A model generated the notes under the pieces. That model saw only the letters and a list, made by a program, of their open reading frames with translations. It was not told where the DNA came from and made no database searches. A program made the position numbers and the translations under genes. Of a stretch of DNA of 52,668 nucleotides, positions 43,251 to 51,889 are shown one piece after another. Each line of letters opens with the position of its first letter. Positions within the stretch are counted from its first letter, which is position 1. This DNA comes from Smithella sp. (lineage in GTDB: Bacteria > Desulfobacterota > Syntrophia > Syntrophales > Smithellaceae): assembly GCA_018056685.1 (NCBI GenBank), contig JAGPFC010000018.1, forward strand, positions 1 through 52,668. Reading direction: 5' to 3'.

Positions 43251-43370
43251 AACGTCTCCTATTCATTGAATTGTAAGTGATTAGTTTATTTTCACGAATA
43301 TTGTCAAGGAAGAGTTTCGTGTTTAAGACAGTTGGAAACAATGATATGAAAAACAATGTTTTATTTACGT

Positions 43371-43934
43371 TCAAGAATCTTTCAGCTCATAGGTGAAATA
43401 AATCTCATTGTCCCCTGATGCAATACTGCGGATCTGTTTCGCAACAGACTTTTTGCCGAAGACCTTGATGGCCTGTTGAAAGTAACCCCGGATACATTGT
43501 TCAAAATAAGTGTGTATGATTGGAATTCCGGTTATTTTGACATGGGCAACATTGTTTTCCAATTGTGCCGTGATTTTGCCGCCGTCGAAATAGGCCGACC
43601 AGATTTTCGGTAATGTGAACTCGATGAACTGCTTTGTATCCTTCGTATTCATATAAGAACCATAGGGACCTCCCGGCGACAGCGCGTATTTTGCCCCGGT
43701 TTTTCCAAAAAGTTCATACCGCGTTTTGTCATTGTTGAAAAATTCCCTGCACATTTCATCAAAGATAACAATTAATTTATCCGCCGGAATAGGGGTAACA
43801 GCCATCAGTGTCTTATTGGCGAAATAGTTATCCTTTTGTGCTAATTGCGTCATAAAGGCTTTCCAGCGCTCCTCGCCGAAGGCTGTGTTCATATAATTTT
43901 TAGTTACAACGTAAAAAATACCTTTTATGTTCAT
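43371..43934 (-). CDS. Hypothetical protein, DUF2378/V4R-like
   Basis: A 187-residue soluble protein. The pattern (GIFYVVTKNYMNTAFGEERW, then LIVIFDEMCREFFNNDK, GGPYGSYMNTKD, and a C-terminal IPIIHTYFEQCIRGYFQQAI helix) recalls the TIGR02265/DUF2378 family and heme-NO/V4R-type ligand domains, but no diagnostic ligand residue is clear. No catalytic motif. It lies 55 bp downstream of a STAS-like gene on the same strand, behind a strong GAGGAGG site, so the two are probably one unit. The function is unknown. Confidence 0.55.
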   Translation of the reverse strand: MNIKGIFYVVTKNYMNTAFGEERWKAFMTQLAQKDNYFANKTLMAVTPIPADKLIVIFDEMCREFFNNDKTRYELFGKTGAKYALSPGGPYGSYMNTKDTKQFIEFTLPKIWSAYFDGGKITAQLENNVAHVKITGIPIIHTYFEQCIRGYFQQAIKVFGKKSVAKQIRSIASGDNEIYFTYELKDS

Positions 43935-43989
43935 ATGAAAAAAACCTCCTCAGACATTCTGTTGAGATATGATCGGGTTCAAGCCTGAT

Positions 43990-44376
43990 TCACTCGGCTA
44001 TTTTCTGTCTTACCAGCCATTCGACGGCATCATTTCTATTGGTGAAAATACGGACACGCCAGCCACGATTGACGCAGGTATTTTCATAGAATTTTGCGTC
44101 TTGATGAGATTGGGGCTTGTTTTGAATAACGAGGGCAAGGACACTGCCTCTGTTGATATCAGAGGTTTCCCATTCATCGGGTATGGCATATATTTCTGTC
44201 GTCGTCAGTGTCGAAGTGGCATCGATCCATTCTGAAAGAAATTTCTGCGGTCCTTTCCCGGAGAGTATTTTCAGGGTCTCGGTCAAGGAATCAATTATAT
44301 CATTTTTCGTGACGATACCGCTGTATATGGTGTGGATAAATCCATGATCAGCATCCCGTTCAACTTTCCAAGCCAT
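43990..44376 (-). CDS. STAS-like small protein
   Basis: A 128-residue soluble protein with the SpoIIAA/STAS-like pattern: WKVERDADHGFIHTIYSG, a central LSEWIDATSTL, and a terminal TNRNDAVEWLVRQ helix. This end resembles that of the protein at 66-431. Such proteins often act as small regulatory partners, with no enzymatic motif. GGGAGAG precedes the ATG. It is the first gene of a two-gene minus-strand unit with the DUF2378-like protein. Confidence 0.62.
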   Translation of the reverse strand: MAWKVERDADHGFIHTIYSGIVTKNDIIDSLTETLKILSGKGPQKFLSEWIDATSTLTTTEIYAIPDEWETSDINRGSVLALVIQNKPQSHQDAKFYENTCVNRGWRVRIFTNRNDAVEWLVRQKIAE

Positions 44377-44592
44377 AATTTATCTCTCCCATGATACGTT
44401 AATGCTGACTATAATTACAGTGACTGAAGAGAACCTTACGCTTTTGGTTGAGTATAGAAAACTAAAACCGGAGAGTCAAGAATTTTTGATTGTATGAAAA
44501 TGACTTCTGCCTAAAAAAGGGGAATAAAAAACTGGACTATTACGCAGCACTTCTTTATATGTTTCTTGAACAATCAATCATGAGGATTATCG

Positions 44593-45735
44593 ATGATGCT
44601 TCATTCCAAACTGCCGGATGTTGGTGTCACAATTTTTACCGTGATGTCCAAACTGGCCAACGATGCCGGAGCCATCAATCTTTCGCAGGGTTTCCCTGAT
44701 TTTGATGTGTCCGCGGAACTTCGTGCACTGGTCACAAAATACATGGCGTTGGGGTATAATCAGTACGCGCCCATGCAGGGCGTCCCATCTTTAAGGCAGC
44801 GCATTCATCAAAAGACAAAGGACCTTTACGGCGCTTCGTACGATCCGGACACGGAAATCACGGTAACCTCCGGGGCGACCGAGGCCATCTTTTCGGCCAT
44901 CGCGTGTGTGGTGAATTCCGGCGATGAGGTGATCCTGTTTGAACCGGCCTATGATGCCTATGCGCCTGATGTTCTGCTCGCCGGTGGTGTGCCGGTGTAT
45001 GTGCGATTGAAGTATCCTGACTACCATATTGACTGGAATGAGGTGAAGGACGCGATTACCCCAAAGACACGGCTGCTGATATTGAACTCGCCCCAGAATC
45101 CCACGGGCGCCATACTTGACACAGAAGACATGAAAGCGCTGATGGATATTATTTCCGGAACGGACATCACCATCGTTTCCGATGAAGTGTATGAGCATAT
45201 CGTCTTTGACGGACAGCGTCATGAAAGCATGGCCAGGTATCCGGAACTTGCCGCCCGGAGTTTTGTCATCAGCTCTTTCGGAAAAACGTACCACACCACA
45301 GGCTGGAAACTGGGCTATTGTCTGGCGCCCAAAGATCTTTCCGCGGAATTTCAAAGGGTACACCAGTTCGTAACGTTTGCTTCTCATACACCAACCCAGT
45401 ATGCTTATGCCGAATTCATGGAGAAAAAAGAAAAGTATCTCACGCTTCCGGATTTTTATCAGAAAAAAAGGAATCTGTTCCTCTCGCTGATTAAAGACTC
45501 ACGCTTCAAGCCTCTGCCCTGCCTCGGAACCTATTTTCAAATGCTTTCGTATGCGGACATTACGGATGAGAGGGATATTGATTTTGCCAAACGGCTGACT
45601 ACGGAACATAAAGTGGCGTCCATTCCTCCATCGGTTTTTTATGTCGGAGGAGATGACCATAAGGTCTTACGCTTTTGCTTTGCCAAGAAGGAGGAAACTT
45701 TGATTGCCGCGGCGGAGAGATTATGCAAGATTTAA
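44593..45735 (+). CDS. PLP aminotransferase, YbdL/methionine type
   Basis: A 380-residue fold-type I aminotransferase. It has LSQGFPDFDVSAEL near residue 33, VTSGATEAIF near 93, NSPQNPTG near 161, and the PLP lysine in SSFGKTYHTTGWKLGY near 229. The spelling fits YbdL-type enzymes, which use methionine, glutamine or aromatic amino acids. Its 3' end overlaps the omega-amidase gene by 13 bp. The pairing suggests that glutamine is the amino donor, leaving 2-oxoglutaramate for the amidase, and that the pair salvages a keto acid such as 2-oxo-4-methylthiobutyrate. GAGG precedes the ATG ATG. Confidence 0.9.
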   Translation: MMLHSKLPDVGVTIFTVMSKLANDAGAINLSQGFPDFDVSAELRALVTKYMALGYNQYAPMQGVPSLRQRIHQKTKDLYGASYDPDTEITVTSGATEAIFSAIACVVNSGDEVILFEPAYDAYAPDVLLAGGVPVYVRLKYPDYHIDWNEVKDAITPKTRLLILNSPQNPTGAILDTEDMKALMDIISGTDITIVSDEVYEHIVFDGQRHESMARYPELAARSFVISSFGKTYHTTGWKLGYCLAPKDLSAEFQRVHQFVTFASHTPTQYAYAEFMEKKEKYLTLPDFYQKKRNLFLSLIKDSRFKPLPCLGTYFQMLSYADITDERDIDFAKRLTTEHKVASIPPSVFYVGGDDHKVLRFCFAKKEETLIAAAERLCKI

Positions 45736-46508
45736 CAGTAACGCTGATCCAGACAGAAATCATTTGGGAAAACATACCGGCCAATCTTGCCATGTTCGAT
45801 GAGAAGATAGACCGTATTTCTGAAAAAACAGATGTGATTATTCTGCCCGAGATGTTCACGACGGGGTTCACGATGAATGTTGAAAAAGTGGCAGAGCCAA
45901 TGACCGGTTCGGCTGTGTCATGGCTCGTTGCCAAAGCAAGGCAAAAGCAGGCGCATATCGCGGGAAGCGTCATCATTGAGGAAAATAAAAAGTATTTTAA
46001 CCGGCTGGTCTGGGCAAAACCGGACGGCGAAATTGTGACGTACGACAAGAAGCACCTTTTCAGAATGGCCGGCGAGCACAAGGTGTACTCACCAGGAAGC
46101 CGTCATCTCACCGTTGAGGTCAAGGGCTGGAAGCTGCGAACCTTCATCTGCTATGATTTGCGTTTCCCTGTCTGGAGCCGGAATATCGGCAATGTTTATG
46201 ATGCTGGAATCTATACCGCCAACTGGCCCGCCAGACGCGCGCACCACTGGAAGCTTTTGCTTCCGGCACGAGCTGTGGAAAATCAGTGCTACGTGATCGC
46301 CGTAAACAGGGTAGGGGAGGACGGCAACAACTGCGCCTACAGCGGCGATTCGTCCATCATCGCTCCGACGGGAGAAATTCTGTTCCAGAAGGCGGAGGTT
46401 CCCTGCATTCACACGGCAGTGCTCAATTATGAAAGAGTAAAACAGTTCCGTGAAACCTTTGCTGCGTGGCAGGATGCCGACAGCGATGCGGTGAAGTTTC
46501 CGGGCTGA
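45723..46508 (+). CDS. Omega-amidase, YafV-type nitrilase
   Basis: A 261-residue carbon-nitrogen hydrolase. The catalytic triad is E in LPEMFTTGF near residue 42, K in YDKKHLF near 111, and C in FICYDLRFP near 145. YafV/Nit2-type members hydrolyse 2-oxoglutaramate and 2-oxosuccinamate, the keto products of glutamine and asparagine transamination. The start at 45723 is chosen because it overlaps the aminotransferase end and begins the family sequence (QDLTVTLIQTEIIWEN). The upstream frame to 45675 lies inside the aminotransferase. Coupled translation with that gene is likely. Confidence 0.9.
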   Translation: MQDLTVTLIQTEIIWENIPANLAMFDEKIDRISEKTDVIILPEMFTTGFTMNVEKVAEPMTGSAVSWLVAKARQKQAHIAGSVIIEENKKYFNRLVWAKPDGEIVTYDKKHLFRMAGEHKVYSPGSRHLTVEVKGWKLRTFICYDLRFPVWSRNIGNVYDAGIYTANWPARRAHHWKLLLPARAVENQCYVIAVNRVGEDGNNCAYSGDSSIIAPTGEILFQKAEVPCIHTAVLNYERVKQFRETFAAWQDADSDAVKFPG

Positions 46509-46572
46509 TTATAAGCGGGACGTGCTTGTGATTACGGAGTAGAATAATATCTTAAATTTACTGGTATTTGCG

Positions 46573-47052
46573 ATGAATGAATTTACTACCGTATTTGATT
46601 TAACATCGAAGAGTGTGAGAACCGAAGCCATCCCTCATTTCATTGGCAGCATTGTGCTGATTGTCGGCGGCCTTGCCGGAGTCATTTTTCACAGATGGAT
46701 CATTGAAAAATTAAAAATACGGTTACCCAGAAGCATATTCGGCATTTTAATATTTTTTGGGCTCTGGTGGTGTGTAGGGCATATCGATGTTATCAATTAT
46801 GCAATTATGAACAATGCGAAAAACGCTCAAGTGGTAGAAGGCATAGTTCACGTTTCTCACATGCAGCCTTACCAGGGACACACGTCCGGTGACAAAATTA
46901 CTGTGGAAGGTCAGTCGTTCGAGGTGGATTACTTTAGCGCTGCTCCGGGATATAAGGATACCATTGCACATGGCGGAGTTTTACATGAAGGAGCTTATGT
47001 AAGAATTCACCACTCCGATGGAGTCATCGTTAAAGTCGAAGTCAAAAAATAA
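46573..47052 (+). CDS. DUF3592-like membrane protein
   Basis: A 159-residue protein with two membrane segments (HFIGSIVLIVGGLAGVIF near residue 23 and IFGILIFFGLWWCVGHI near 55), followed by a soluble beta-rich domain (VEGIVHVSHMQPYQGHTSGDKI, FEVDYFSAAPGY, GAYVRIHHSDGVIVKVEV) of the DUF3592 kind. The function is unknown. The ATG has a weak ribosome binding site. No clear operon partner. Confidence 0.55.
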   Translation: MNEFTTVFDLTSKSVRTEAIPHFIGSIVLIVGGLAGVIFHRWIIEKLKIRLPRSIFGILIFFGLWWCVGHIDVINYAIMNNAKNAQVVEGIVHVSHMQPYQGHTSGDKITVEGQSFEVDYFSAAPGYKDTIAHGGVLHEGAYVRIHHSDGVIVKVEVKK

Positions 47053-47177
47053 AGAAAATCAGAGCCTTCAGGGCTGGTTCAAATTTACAAGTTTACCGCA
47101 ATATCCAACATTTCACGAGATCATAAATGATTCAGTTTGGATAACCGAACGAGCAGGCGCGTATTTCAGGATGGCTT

Positions 47178-47420
47178 TCAGGTGTCCTTCATGATCTTTG
47201 TGGCTTCTTCAAATATTTCTATAAAGCATCCGATGATGGACATGAAAAGCAAGCCCAGCGTAAATATCGGAGAAGTGCCCAGCTTTTCATCCAGAAGATA
47301 ACCGAGCCAGAGGAACAGACAGGAAGAAATCACCAGCGCAAAACCCCAAGCCGAAAATATTATAATAAAGTGAAATGGATTAAAGACGGGTGGGTGAGTT
47401 TTATGGGTGACCGCCGACAT
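47178..47420 (-). CDS. AtpZ/AtpI-like membrane protein
   Basis: An 80-residue protein with two membrane helices (FIIIFSAWGFALVISSCLFLW and IFTLGLLFMSIIGCFIEIF) separated by LGYLLDEKLGTSP, the hallmark loop of AtpZ/AtpI-type F0F1 ATPase accessory proteins (often annotated as putative F0F1-ATPase subunit). Such proteins help assemble the c-ring or carry magnesium. It is normally found at the head of an atp operon, but no other ATPase gene is present here, so this copy is a stray one. The name is based on that loop and on size. Confidence 0.65.
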   Translation of the reverse strand: MSAVTHKTHPPVFNPFHFIIIFSAWGFALVISSCLFLWLGYLLDEKLGTSPIFTLGLLFMSIIGCFIEIFEEATKIMKDT

Positions 47421-47631
47421 AATGATTGCCTCATTTCATTTTAGACCTTGTGGACAGATTATCCCGCGCAGCTCTGCACGTCCCGAAAATAGTTGCTCTT
47501 TACTTATAAAATAGTCATAATTCCATTGTTTTCAAGATTCGGAATATGAAAAAAAGGTAACTCCATATATTTTTACATATAGAGAGGCCATCAGCGAATC
47601 AAAAGATTTCTGCAAAAATCAGGAGTAATGA

Positions 47632-48522
47632 ATGAATCCGGTTTCCACTTTACTGGGAATGAAAAATGTCTTTCCCCGAATCATCTCCAATGATTTCATC
47701 AACAGCATGCCGCGCTGCGAATTGACGCCGGAAGAAAAAACGCTGCCTTATGCCAAATATTATTACAAAAACATGGCGAACGTTCCGCGGGAGGATTTGG
47801 ACATTGTCAACCGCGGGCCGGTTGATCCGAATCTGGCGCTGCCGATATCCGGAAGAAGCAAACTGATGAATCCCGGATATCTGCCCGTGGAAACCGGTTA
47901 TTGTCTGATGCCGGACGGCAGCGGATTCGCGGCAACCAAAGTGTTCATGCCGGGTGTGACAACGAAAATGATCGACTGGTGGTTTAACTGGCACCCTCTT
48001 GTGGGATTACGTTACGCCATATGGTGTCCGGTAGCGCATAAGAGTATTTCGGCGCTCACCCCGGAAGCGCATCTGGACCGCAGCGGCGTTGATCTGCATA
48101 TCAGAAACATCGGCAAGACTCATTATCCGGTGGAAGGATTTAATCTGCAAGGCGCGCAGAAGCTGGAAATTGTATTCAAGTCGGCCAGACAGATGGGATT
48201 GGATGAAAAATTGCTGCAAAACGGTTCGGTGAGTACTTTTGCCGCGGCAACTGTCAAAAACGTCTGGCCGCCGGTGCCGATTAATATATTCTTTCACGTC
48301 GTACGCGAAGTTGACGGCGGTGTGGAATATCGCAGCCGTTATTGGCTGACCTACACGATGGACGACAAAGGCAACATTGTGAAATCAAAAGTTCCGCTTC
48401 CCGGATCCATTGTGCTGGCGATGTCCAGAAATAACTGCATCCACAGCCTGATGGAATACAACAACCTGGCATCCATCCTCCCTTCATTGTATCAGGAAAT
48501 GAACGGGAAAATAGAGATGTAA
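47632..48522 (+). CDS. PhlG-like (DAPG hydrolase family) protein
   Basis: A 296-residue protein resembling PhlG, a zinc-dependent C-C hydrolase that cleaves an acetyl group from 2,4-diacetylphloroglucinol. The family core is recognisable: MIDWWFNWHPLVGLRYAIWCP near residue 107, AHKSISAL, NIGKTHYPVEGFNLQG near 165, and C-terminal HSLMEYNNL, whose H-x3-E matches two zinc ligands known in PhlG. A Glu in PVEGF is a likely third. No antibiotic cluster is present, so the natural substrate is probably some other beta-diketone or acyl-aromatic ring. AGGAG precedes the ATG. The CMD-like gene follows on the same strand. Confidence 0.78.
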   Translation: MNPVSTLLGMKNVFPRIISNDFINSMPRCELTPEEKTLPYAKYYYKNMANVPREDLDIVNRGPVDPNLALPISGRSKLMNPGYLPVETGYCLMPDGSGFAATKVFMPGVTTKMIDWWFNWHPLVGLRYAIWCPVAHKSISALTPEAHLDRSGVDLHIRNIGKTHYPVEGFNLQGAQKLEIVFKSARQMGLDEKLLQNGSVSTFAAATVKNVWPPVPINIFFHVVREVDGGVEYRSRYWLTYTMDDKGNIVKSKVPLPGSIVLAMSRNNCIHSLMEYNNLASILPSLYQEMNGKIEM

Positions 48523-48633
48523 TCTTTGGCAAGTTTTCATTCAAAATTTAATTCCTCTATGGTATGAAAAAAATCGGTGAAGCAGGTAGGCATTATTTCA
48601 ATACCGGAGTAATAATAGATATAAGGAGATAAA

Positions 48634-49158
48634 ATGGTTGTTCGTATTCCGTGTCCGGAGATGGAAAGCATGACTCCGGAAGTCAGATCTTTAGTAGAGT
48701 CGTTTCCCCTGAATGTGGCGAGAATGGTTGCCAATGCTCCGGCGAGCATCAAAGGTTTTCTAGAACTCGCGCAATCCATTTTGTTTAACAGTGAATTCGA
48801 TCCCCGAAAGCGCGAAATCGCCATATTGAGAGTGGCTCATGTGACGAAAGCGATTTATGAATGGACACATCATGTTAATGTGGCGAAACATTACAACGTG
48901 ACTGATCAAGAGATAGAAATTATTTGTACCGAGATGCCGGTTAAATCGCTGGACGAAGATGGCAATCTACTGTGTCGCGTGGCTGATGAAATCAGCCGCG
49001 ATGTGCGGCTCAGCGATGATGCCCTTGCTCAAATTCTTGAACGCTATGGGACTCGCCAGGCGACCGAATTGATTCTTTGCGTAAGCTTTTTCAATTTCGT
49101 GAGCCGCTTCCTGGAATCGACACGGGTGGAACTGGAAGATTCCCATCTCCAGATATAG
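48634..49158 (+). CDS. Carboxymuconolactone decarboxylase family protein
   Basis: A 174-residue helical protein of the AhpD/CMD superfamily. The core reads REIAILRVAHVTKAIYEWTHHVNVAKHYNVTDQEI near residues 65-100, with the His pair of EWTHH typical of CMD-like proteins that lack the AhpD CxxC. These proteins act as lactone decarboxylases or as peroxidase-like enzymes, and the reaction here is unknown. Strong AAGGAG ribosome binding site. It lies 111 bp after the PhlG-like gene, suggesting a shared pathway for an aromatic or cyclic compound. Confidence 0.82.
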   Translation: MVVRIPCPEMESMTPEVRSLVESFPLNVARMVANAPASIKGFLELAQSILFNSEFDPRKREIAILRVAHVTKAIYEWTHHVNVAKHYNVTDQEIEIICTEMPVKSLDEDGNLLCRVADEISRDVRLSDDALAQILERYGTRQATELILCVSFFNFVSRFLESTRVELEDSHLQI

Positions 49159-49192
49159 AATTTTAAATCATACAAATGAAAGGGAGGTAATT

Positions 49193-49363
49193 ATGTTAAA
49201 ATTATCAAAAATATGCTTTACCATTTCAGGACTTCTCCTTATTGCAGACTCTACCTTAATGATTCTGAATAAACCTAATCCCCTTGGGCTTCCGCTTCCC
49301 TGTCCCATAACACTGATCATATTAGGGATAGGTTTGATTTTATTTTCCTTTGCTAAAAAATAA
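49193..49363 (+). CDS. Small membrane peptide, 56 aa
   Basis: A short gene behind a very strong AGGGAGG site. The 56-residue product has two hydrophobic helices (ICFTISGLLLIADSTLMIL and CPITLIILGIGLILFSF) joined by a proline-rich NKPNPLGLPLPCP turn, and ends AKK. It looks like an integral membrane hairpin peptide of unknown role. Its stop codon runs into an inverted repeat. It is 34 bp after the CMD-like gene and may be its operon partner. Confidence 0.7.
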   Translation: MLKLSKICFTISGLLLIADSTLMILNKPNPLGLPLPCPITLIILGIGLILFSFAKK

Positions 49364-49417
49364 TACCAAGCTGCTTTCAAAATCAAAATATGAATTCATG
49401 AAAGCTTACTTGGTATT
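49362..49417. terminator. Long inverted repeat after the small membrane gene
   Basis: AATACCAAG (49362) pairs with CTTGGTATT (49409), and an inner CTTTCA/TGAAAG arm extends the stem. It overlaps the stop codon and lies between convergent transcripts. T-tracts are short. Confidence 0.6.
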
Positions 49418-49505
49418 ATACCCGATAAATCAACCTTTTATTTTCTGATAGCGAATCAGTGAGCGCTTGTAACAGCCGGTATTTTTTTCAAAAAGTGTTT
49501 CATAA

Positions 49506-50975
49506 TCATTTTGTGAACCAGTACAATTTATTTACGATATCCACCATGCCCATCGTATCCAGACCACAATACTCCTCCAGATCTTTCCTGACCTTGTCCC
49601 GGTCTTTATTGTCTTCGGTAAATGTAATCCGGTAATATTCTGCGCTGGCCGTTCCGCCGTCGCCGATTGCCATATCGTCATAGGATTTGCCTGTCAGCGC
49701 AGGTAATACTTTCTTCAGGGAGCAGCTTCCGTCCTGTTCGGGATGATAATAAGCAAAATCCCTGAAAGGCTGAAGCAGATCAATCATTCTTTCCCCGATG
49801 GATTCCACCCACGTCTTGTATGCCGGAAGCCATTCGGCACATTTCCTGAGAATGCCTATTTCAAATCCGGCATTATAGGCGATTACCGAACCATTTGTTC
49901 CCATCACTTCCTTTAACTTTGCCATGAATTCCGGACGGGGATCACCGGTGCCATCCGCCAGAAATGAAAAATGTTCCGGCTTGGCGCCTTTTTCTTTGAC
50001 GACATGCACCGAGAACTGGAAGGGAATCTGCTGGTAAGGACTGGAACCGTCAAACAGCGGAATGACCGAAGCGCACGTTTCAAAATCCATATAATAGGCC
50101 GGATACTGAATGGTATCCAGGAAACCTTTTATCTTGTTATGATCAATATGATGCTTGCCGGTTTTTTCACAATCAACCTGTATCTGATTCTTTTCATTGA
50201 GCTCATATTTTTCAGGTATTGCAGTCAATTCAAGAACGCCCTCTTGAATCAAAGACAGGGGGAGTTTCTTGTTTCTGTAAAGCAGGAACACATTTCTTTC
50301 CGGCAGGAACGACCAGCATTTCTCTGTTAACGGACACGGATATGGATCACTGCAGTGTGCGCCAATCCCTATTTCGATAAATGTTTCAGATGAAATAGCT
50401 TTGACCATTTCGGTCACGTTGTCTTCTACCGTTTTACTGTATGTATTCCTTATCTCGTCCGTGACATCAATCTTCTGAAATAATTTATCCGGTTCAATTT
50501 CACCGTCGCGGACATACGTGTTGTCAATGCACATCAGATAGCATTTATCTATTTTGAGCCCTGCGCCGGTATAAAGATAATATTGAAAACCAATGTCATG
50601 ATAATTAACATCTTTGAGTTCTGTGGAACTTTTGACTTCAATCAGGTTCCATTTGTCTTTGCCGACCGGTTCCAGAATATCCGCCCGAGCGTAGCAATTC
50701 TTATACGCCAGCGCCGCTTCAAAAACAGGAACTCTTTGAGAGATCAATTCTTTTGTCTGCCGGAGTCCTTCTTCGAATGATCTTGTATGATCAACTTCCA
50801 CACCGTTTGGGAACAATTTCTTTGCATAATCCCCAACCAGATGCCCCTGATCAAAGATCGCCTGCGTGGCTTCATCCGGTTCGGGAATGACTTCCGGCTC
50901 ATGATAAATATACCAGAGCAGCTTTTTACACTGTAAGCCGTTTAGATATTTTGATTTGGATATTCGAATATTCAT
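49506..50975 (-). CDS. DUF2779 nuclease: Cas4-like domain plus DEDD exonuclease
   Basis: A 489-residue protein. The first half resembles Cas4/AddB-type PD-(D/E)XK nucleases with an iron-sulfur cluster: C16 in NGLQCKKLLWY, LIEVKSSTEL near residue 113 (E-x-K), and CSDPYPCPLTEKC near 215. The second half (DUF2779) has a DEDD-type 3'-5' exonuclease spelling: YYMDFETCAS near 295 (D-x-E), AYNAGFEIGIL near 375 and YCGLDTMGMV near 470. It should therefore trim or cut nucleic acids. It is the third gene of a minus-strand set with two small unknown genes. A divergent WYL regulator starts the other way. A defence or plasmid-maintenance role is an inference from this context. Confidence 0.82.
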   Translation of the reverse strand: MNIRISKSKYLNGLQCKKLLWYIYHEPEVIPEPDEATQAIFDQGHLVGDYAKKLFPNGVEVDHTRSFEEGLRQTKELISQRVPVFEAALAYKNCYARADILEPVGKDKWNLIEVKSSTELKDVNYHDIGFQYYLYTGAGLKIDKCYLMCIDNTYVRDGEIEPDKLFQKIDVTDEIRNTYSKTVEDNVTEMVKAISSETFIEIGIGAHCSDPYPCPLTEKCWSFLPERNVFLLYRNKKLPLSLIQEGVLELTAIPEKYELNEKNQIQVDCEKTGKHHIDHNKIKGFLDTIQYPAYYMDFETCASVIPLFDGSSPYQQIPFQFSVHVVKEKGAKPEHFSFLADGTGDPRPEFMAKLKEVMGTNGSVIAYNAGFEIGILRKCAEWLPAYKTWVESIGERMIDLLQPFRDFAYYHPEQDGSCSLKKVLPALTGKSYDDMAIGDGGTASAEYYRITFTEDNKDRDKVRKDLEEYCGLDTMGMVDIVNKLYWFTK

Positions 50976-51013
50976 CGCTTTTTTTTATCACTTTCCCCGG
51001 TTTTTTATGATAA

Positions 51014-51364
51014 CTAATCAACAACTTCAAAATACGCCGATCCAATGACGGCGCCTGTCTCTTTGATTGTATATGTGGCACCATTGAAATCAATCGAGTG
51101 ATATATATTTCCGTAGATATGTGCCTCATCCCGCATCTCTGACCGGACAGATTCATCAAAATTATCGAACCCAATGTAACGCAATTTCCTTTCACACGGT
51201 CTTCGCTCAAAAGCTCCTTCGCACAAGCCGGGATTAATCACTCTGGCAACCGCCATGAAATCTGACCATTTATAGAGCCGCTTCATCAAATTGGGATGTA
51301 TATGCATTTCTTTTAAGAAACGTTCTTTTTCAAATCCCTTCATATGCTTGTCACAACTACCCAT
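51014..51364 (-). CDS. Hypothetical protein, 116 aa
   Basis: A soluble 116-residue protein I do not recognise. Visible features are three cysteines (SCDKH, GLCEGAFERRPCERK) that could bind a metal, a WSDFMAVARVINP segment and a beta-rich C-terminus (NGATYTIKETGAVIGSAYFEV). Its ATG lies one base after the stop of the upstream 121-residue gene, behind GGGAGA, so the pair is coupled. The DUF2779 nuclease follows 38 bp downstream. Confidence 0.6.
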   Translation of the reverse strand: MGSCDKHMKGFEKERFLKEMHIHPNLMKRLYKWSDFMAVARVINPGLCEGAFERRPCERKLRYIGFDNFDESVRSEMRDEAHIYGNIYHSIDFNGATYTIKETGAVIGSAYFEVVD

Positions 51365-51365
51365 A

Positions 51366-51731
51366 TTATTTTCTCCCTTTTGCCCTCTGCAAATCTCTTT
51401 GCCATTTATTCATGGCCTCCCAGCAACGCATGTAAGCATCATGCCTCTGAAAATCTTTTACGTGAACAGTGTTCTTGAAATTGTCATATTTCAGCTTAAT
51501 TACAGCATTTAACATAACCAAAGCAAATATTTCTCTTGGGACGATCATTCTGTATGCATAATCTGCCTTTGGCGAATCTATGACCTGACCCTCGAATTGA
51601 TACCTGTTCTTAAGCAGGTCTTGAAGCCTGGCGATGTCTTCCTTTGCTCGCGCCCTCACCAGAAGCTCGTCTTGTTTGCATGGCGGTTTGTGTACAATGG
51701 AATAAAATCCTGTTTTGAGATAAAGCCACAT
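51366..51731 (-). CDS. MWLYLKTGFYS-type small conserved protein
   Basis: A 121-residue protein starting MWLYLKTGFYSIVHKPP, with LLVRARAKEDIARLQDLL and ADYAYRMIVPREIFALVML further in. I have seen proteins of this spelling in accessory regions of other bacteria, without an assigned function. The start at 51731 is preferred to 51755 because a GGGAGG site lies ten bases before it and family similarity begins there. First gene of the three-gene minus-strand unit ending in the DUF2779 nuclease. Confidence 0.68.
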   Translation of the reverse strand: MWLYLKTGFYSIVHKPPCKQDELLVRARAKEDIARLQDLLKNRYQFEGQVIDSPKADYAYRMIVPREIFALVMLNAVIKLKYDNFKNTVHVKDFQRHDAYMRCWEAMNKWQRDLQRAKGRK

Positions 51732-51889
51732 TGTTTTCGATCCTCCCATTGGCATTTTTCATTAATTATTACTCGTCATCGTTCCAGATTACGGCATGAT
51801 TTGAACTTTTTTTGTTTACTTCAACTTTACGATGCGTTATTGTTTAATCCGGTTCAATAATCTCAGCGGCCTAAGACAAAGGAGGGACC

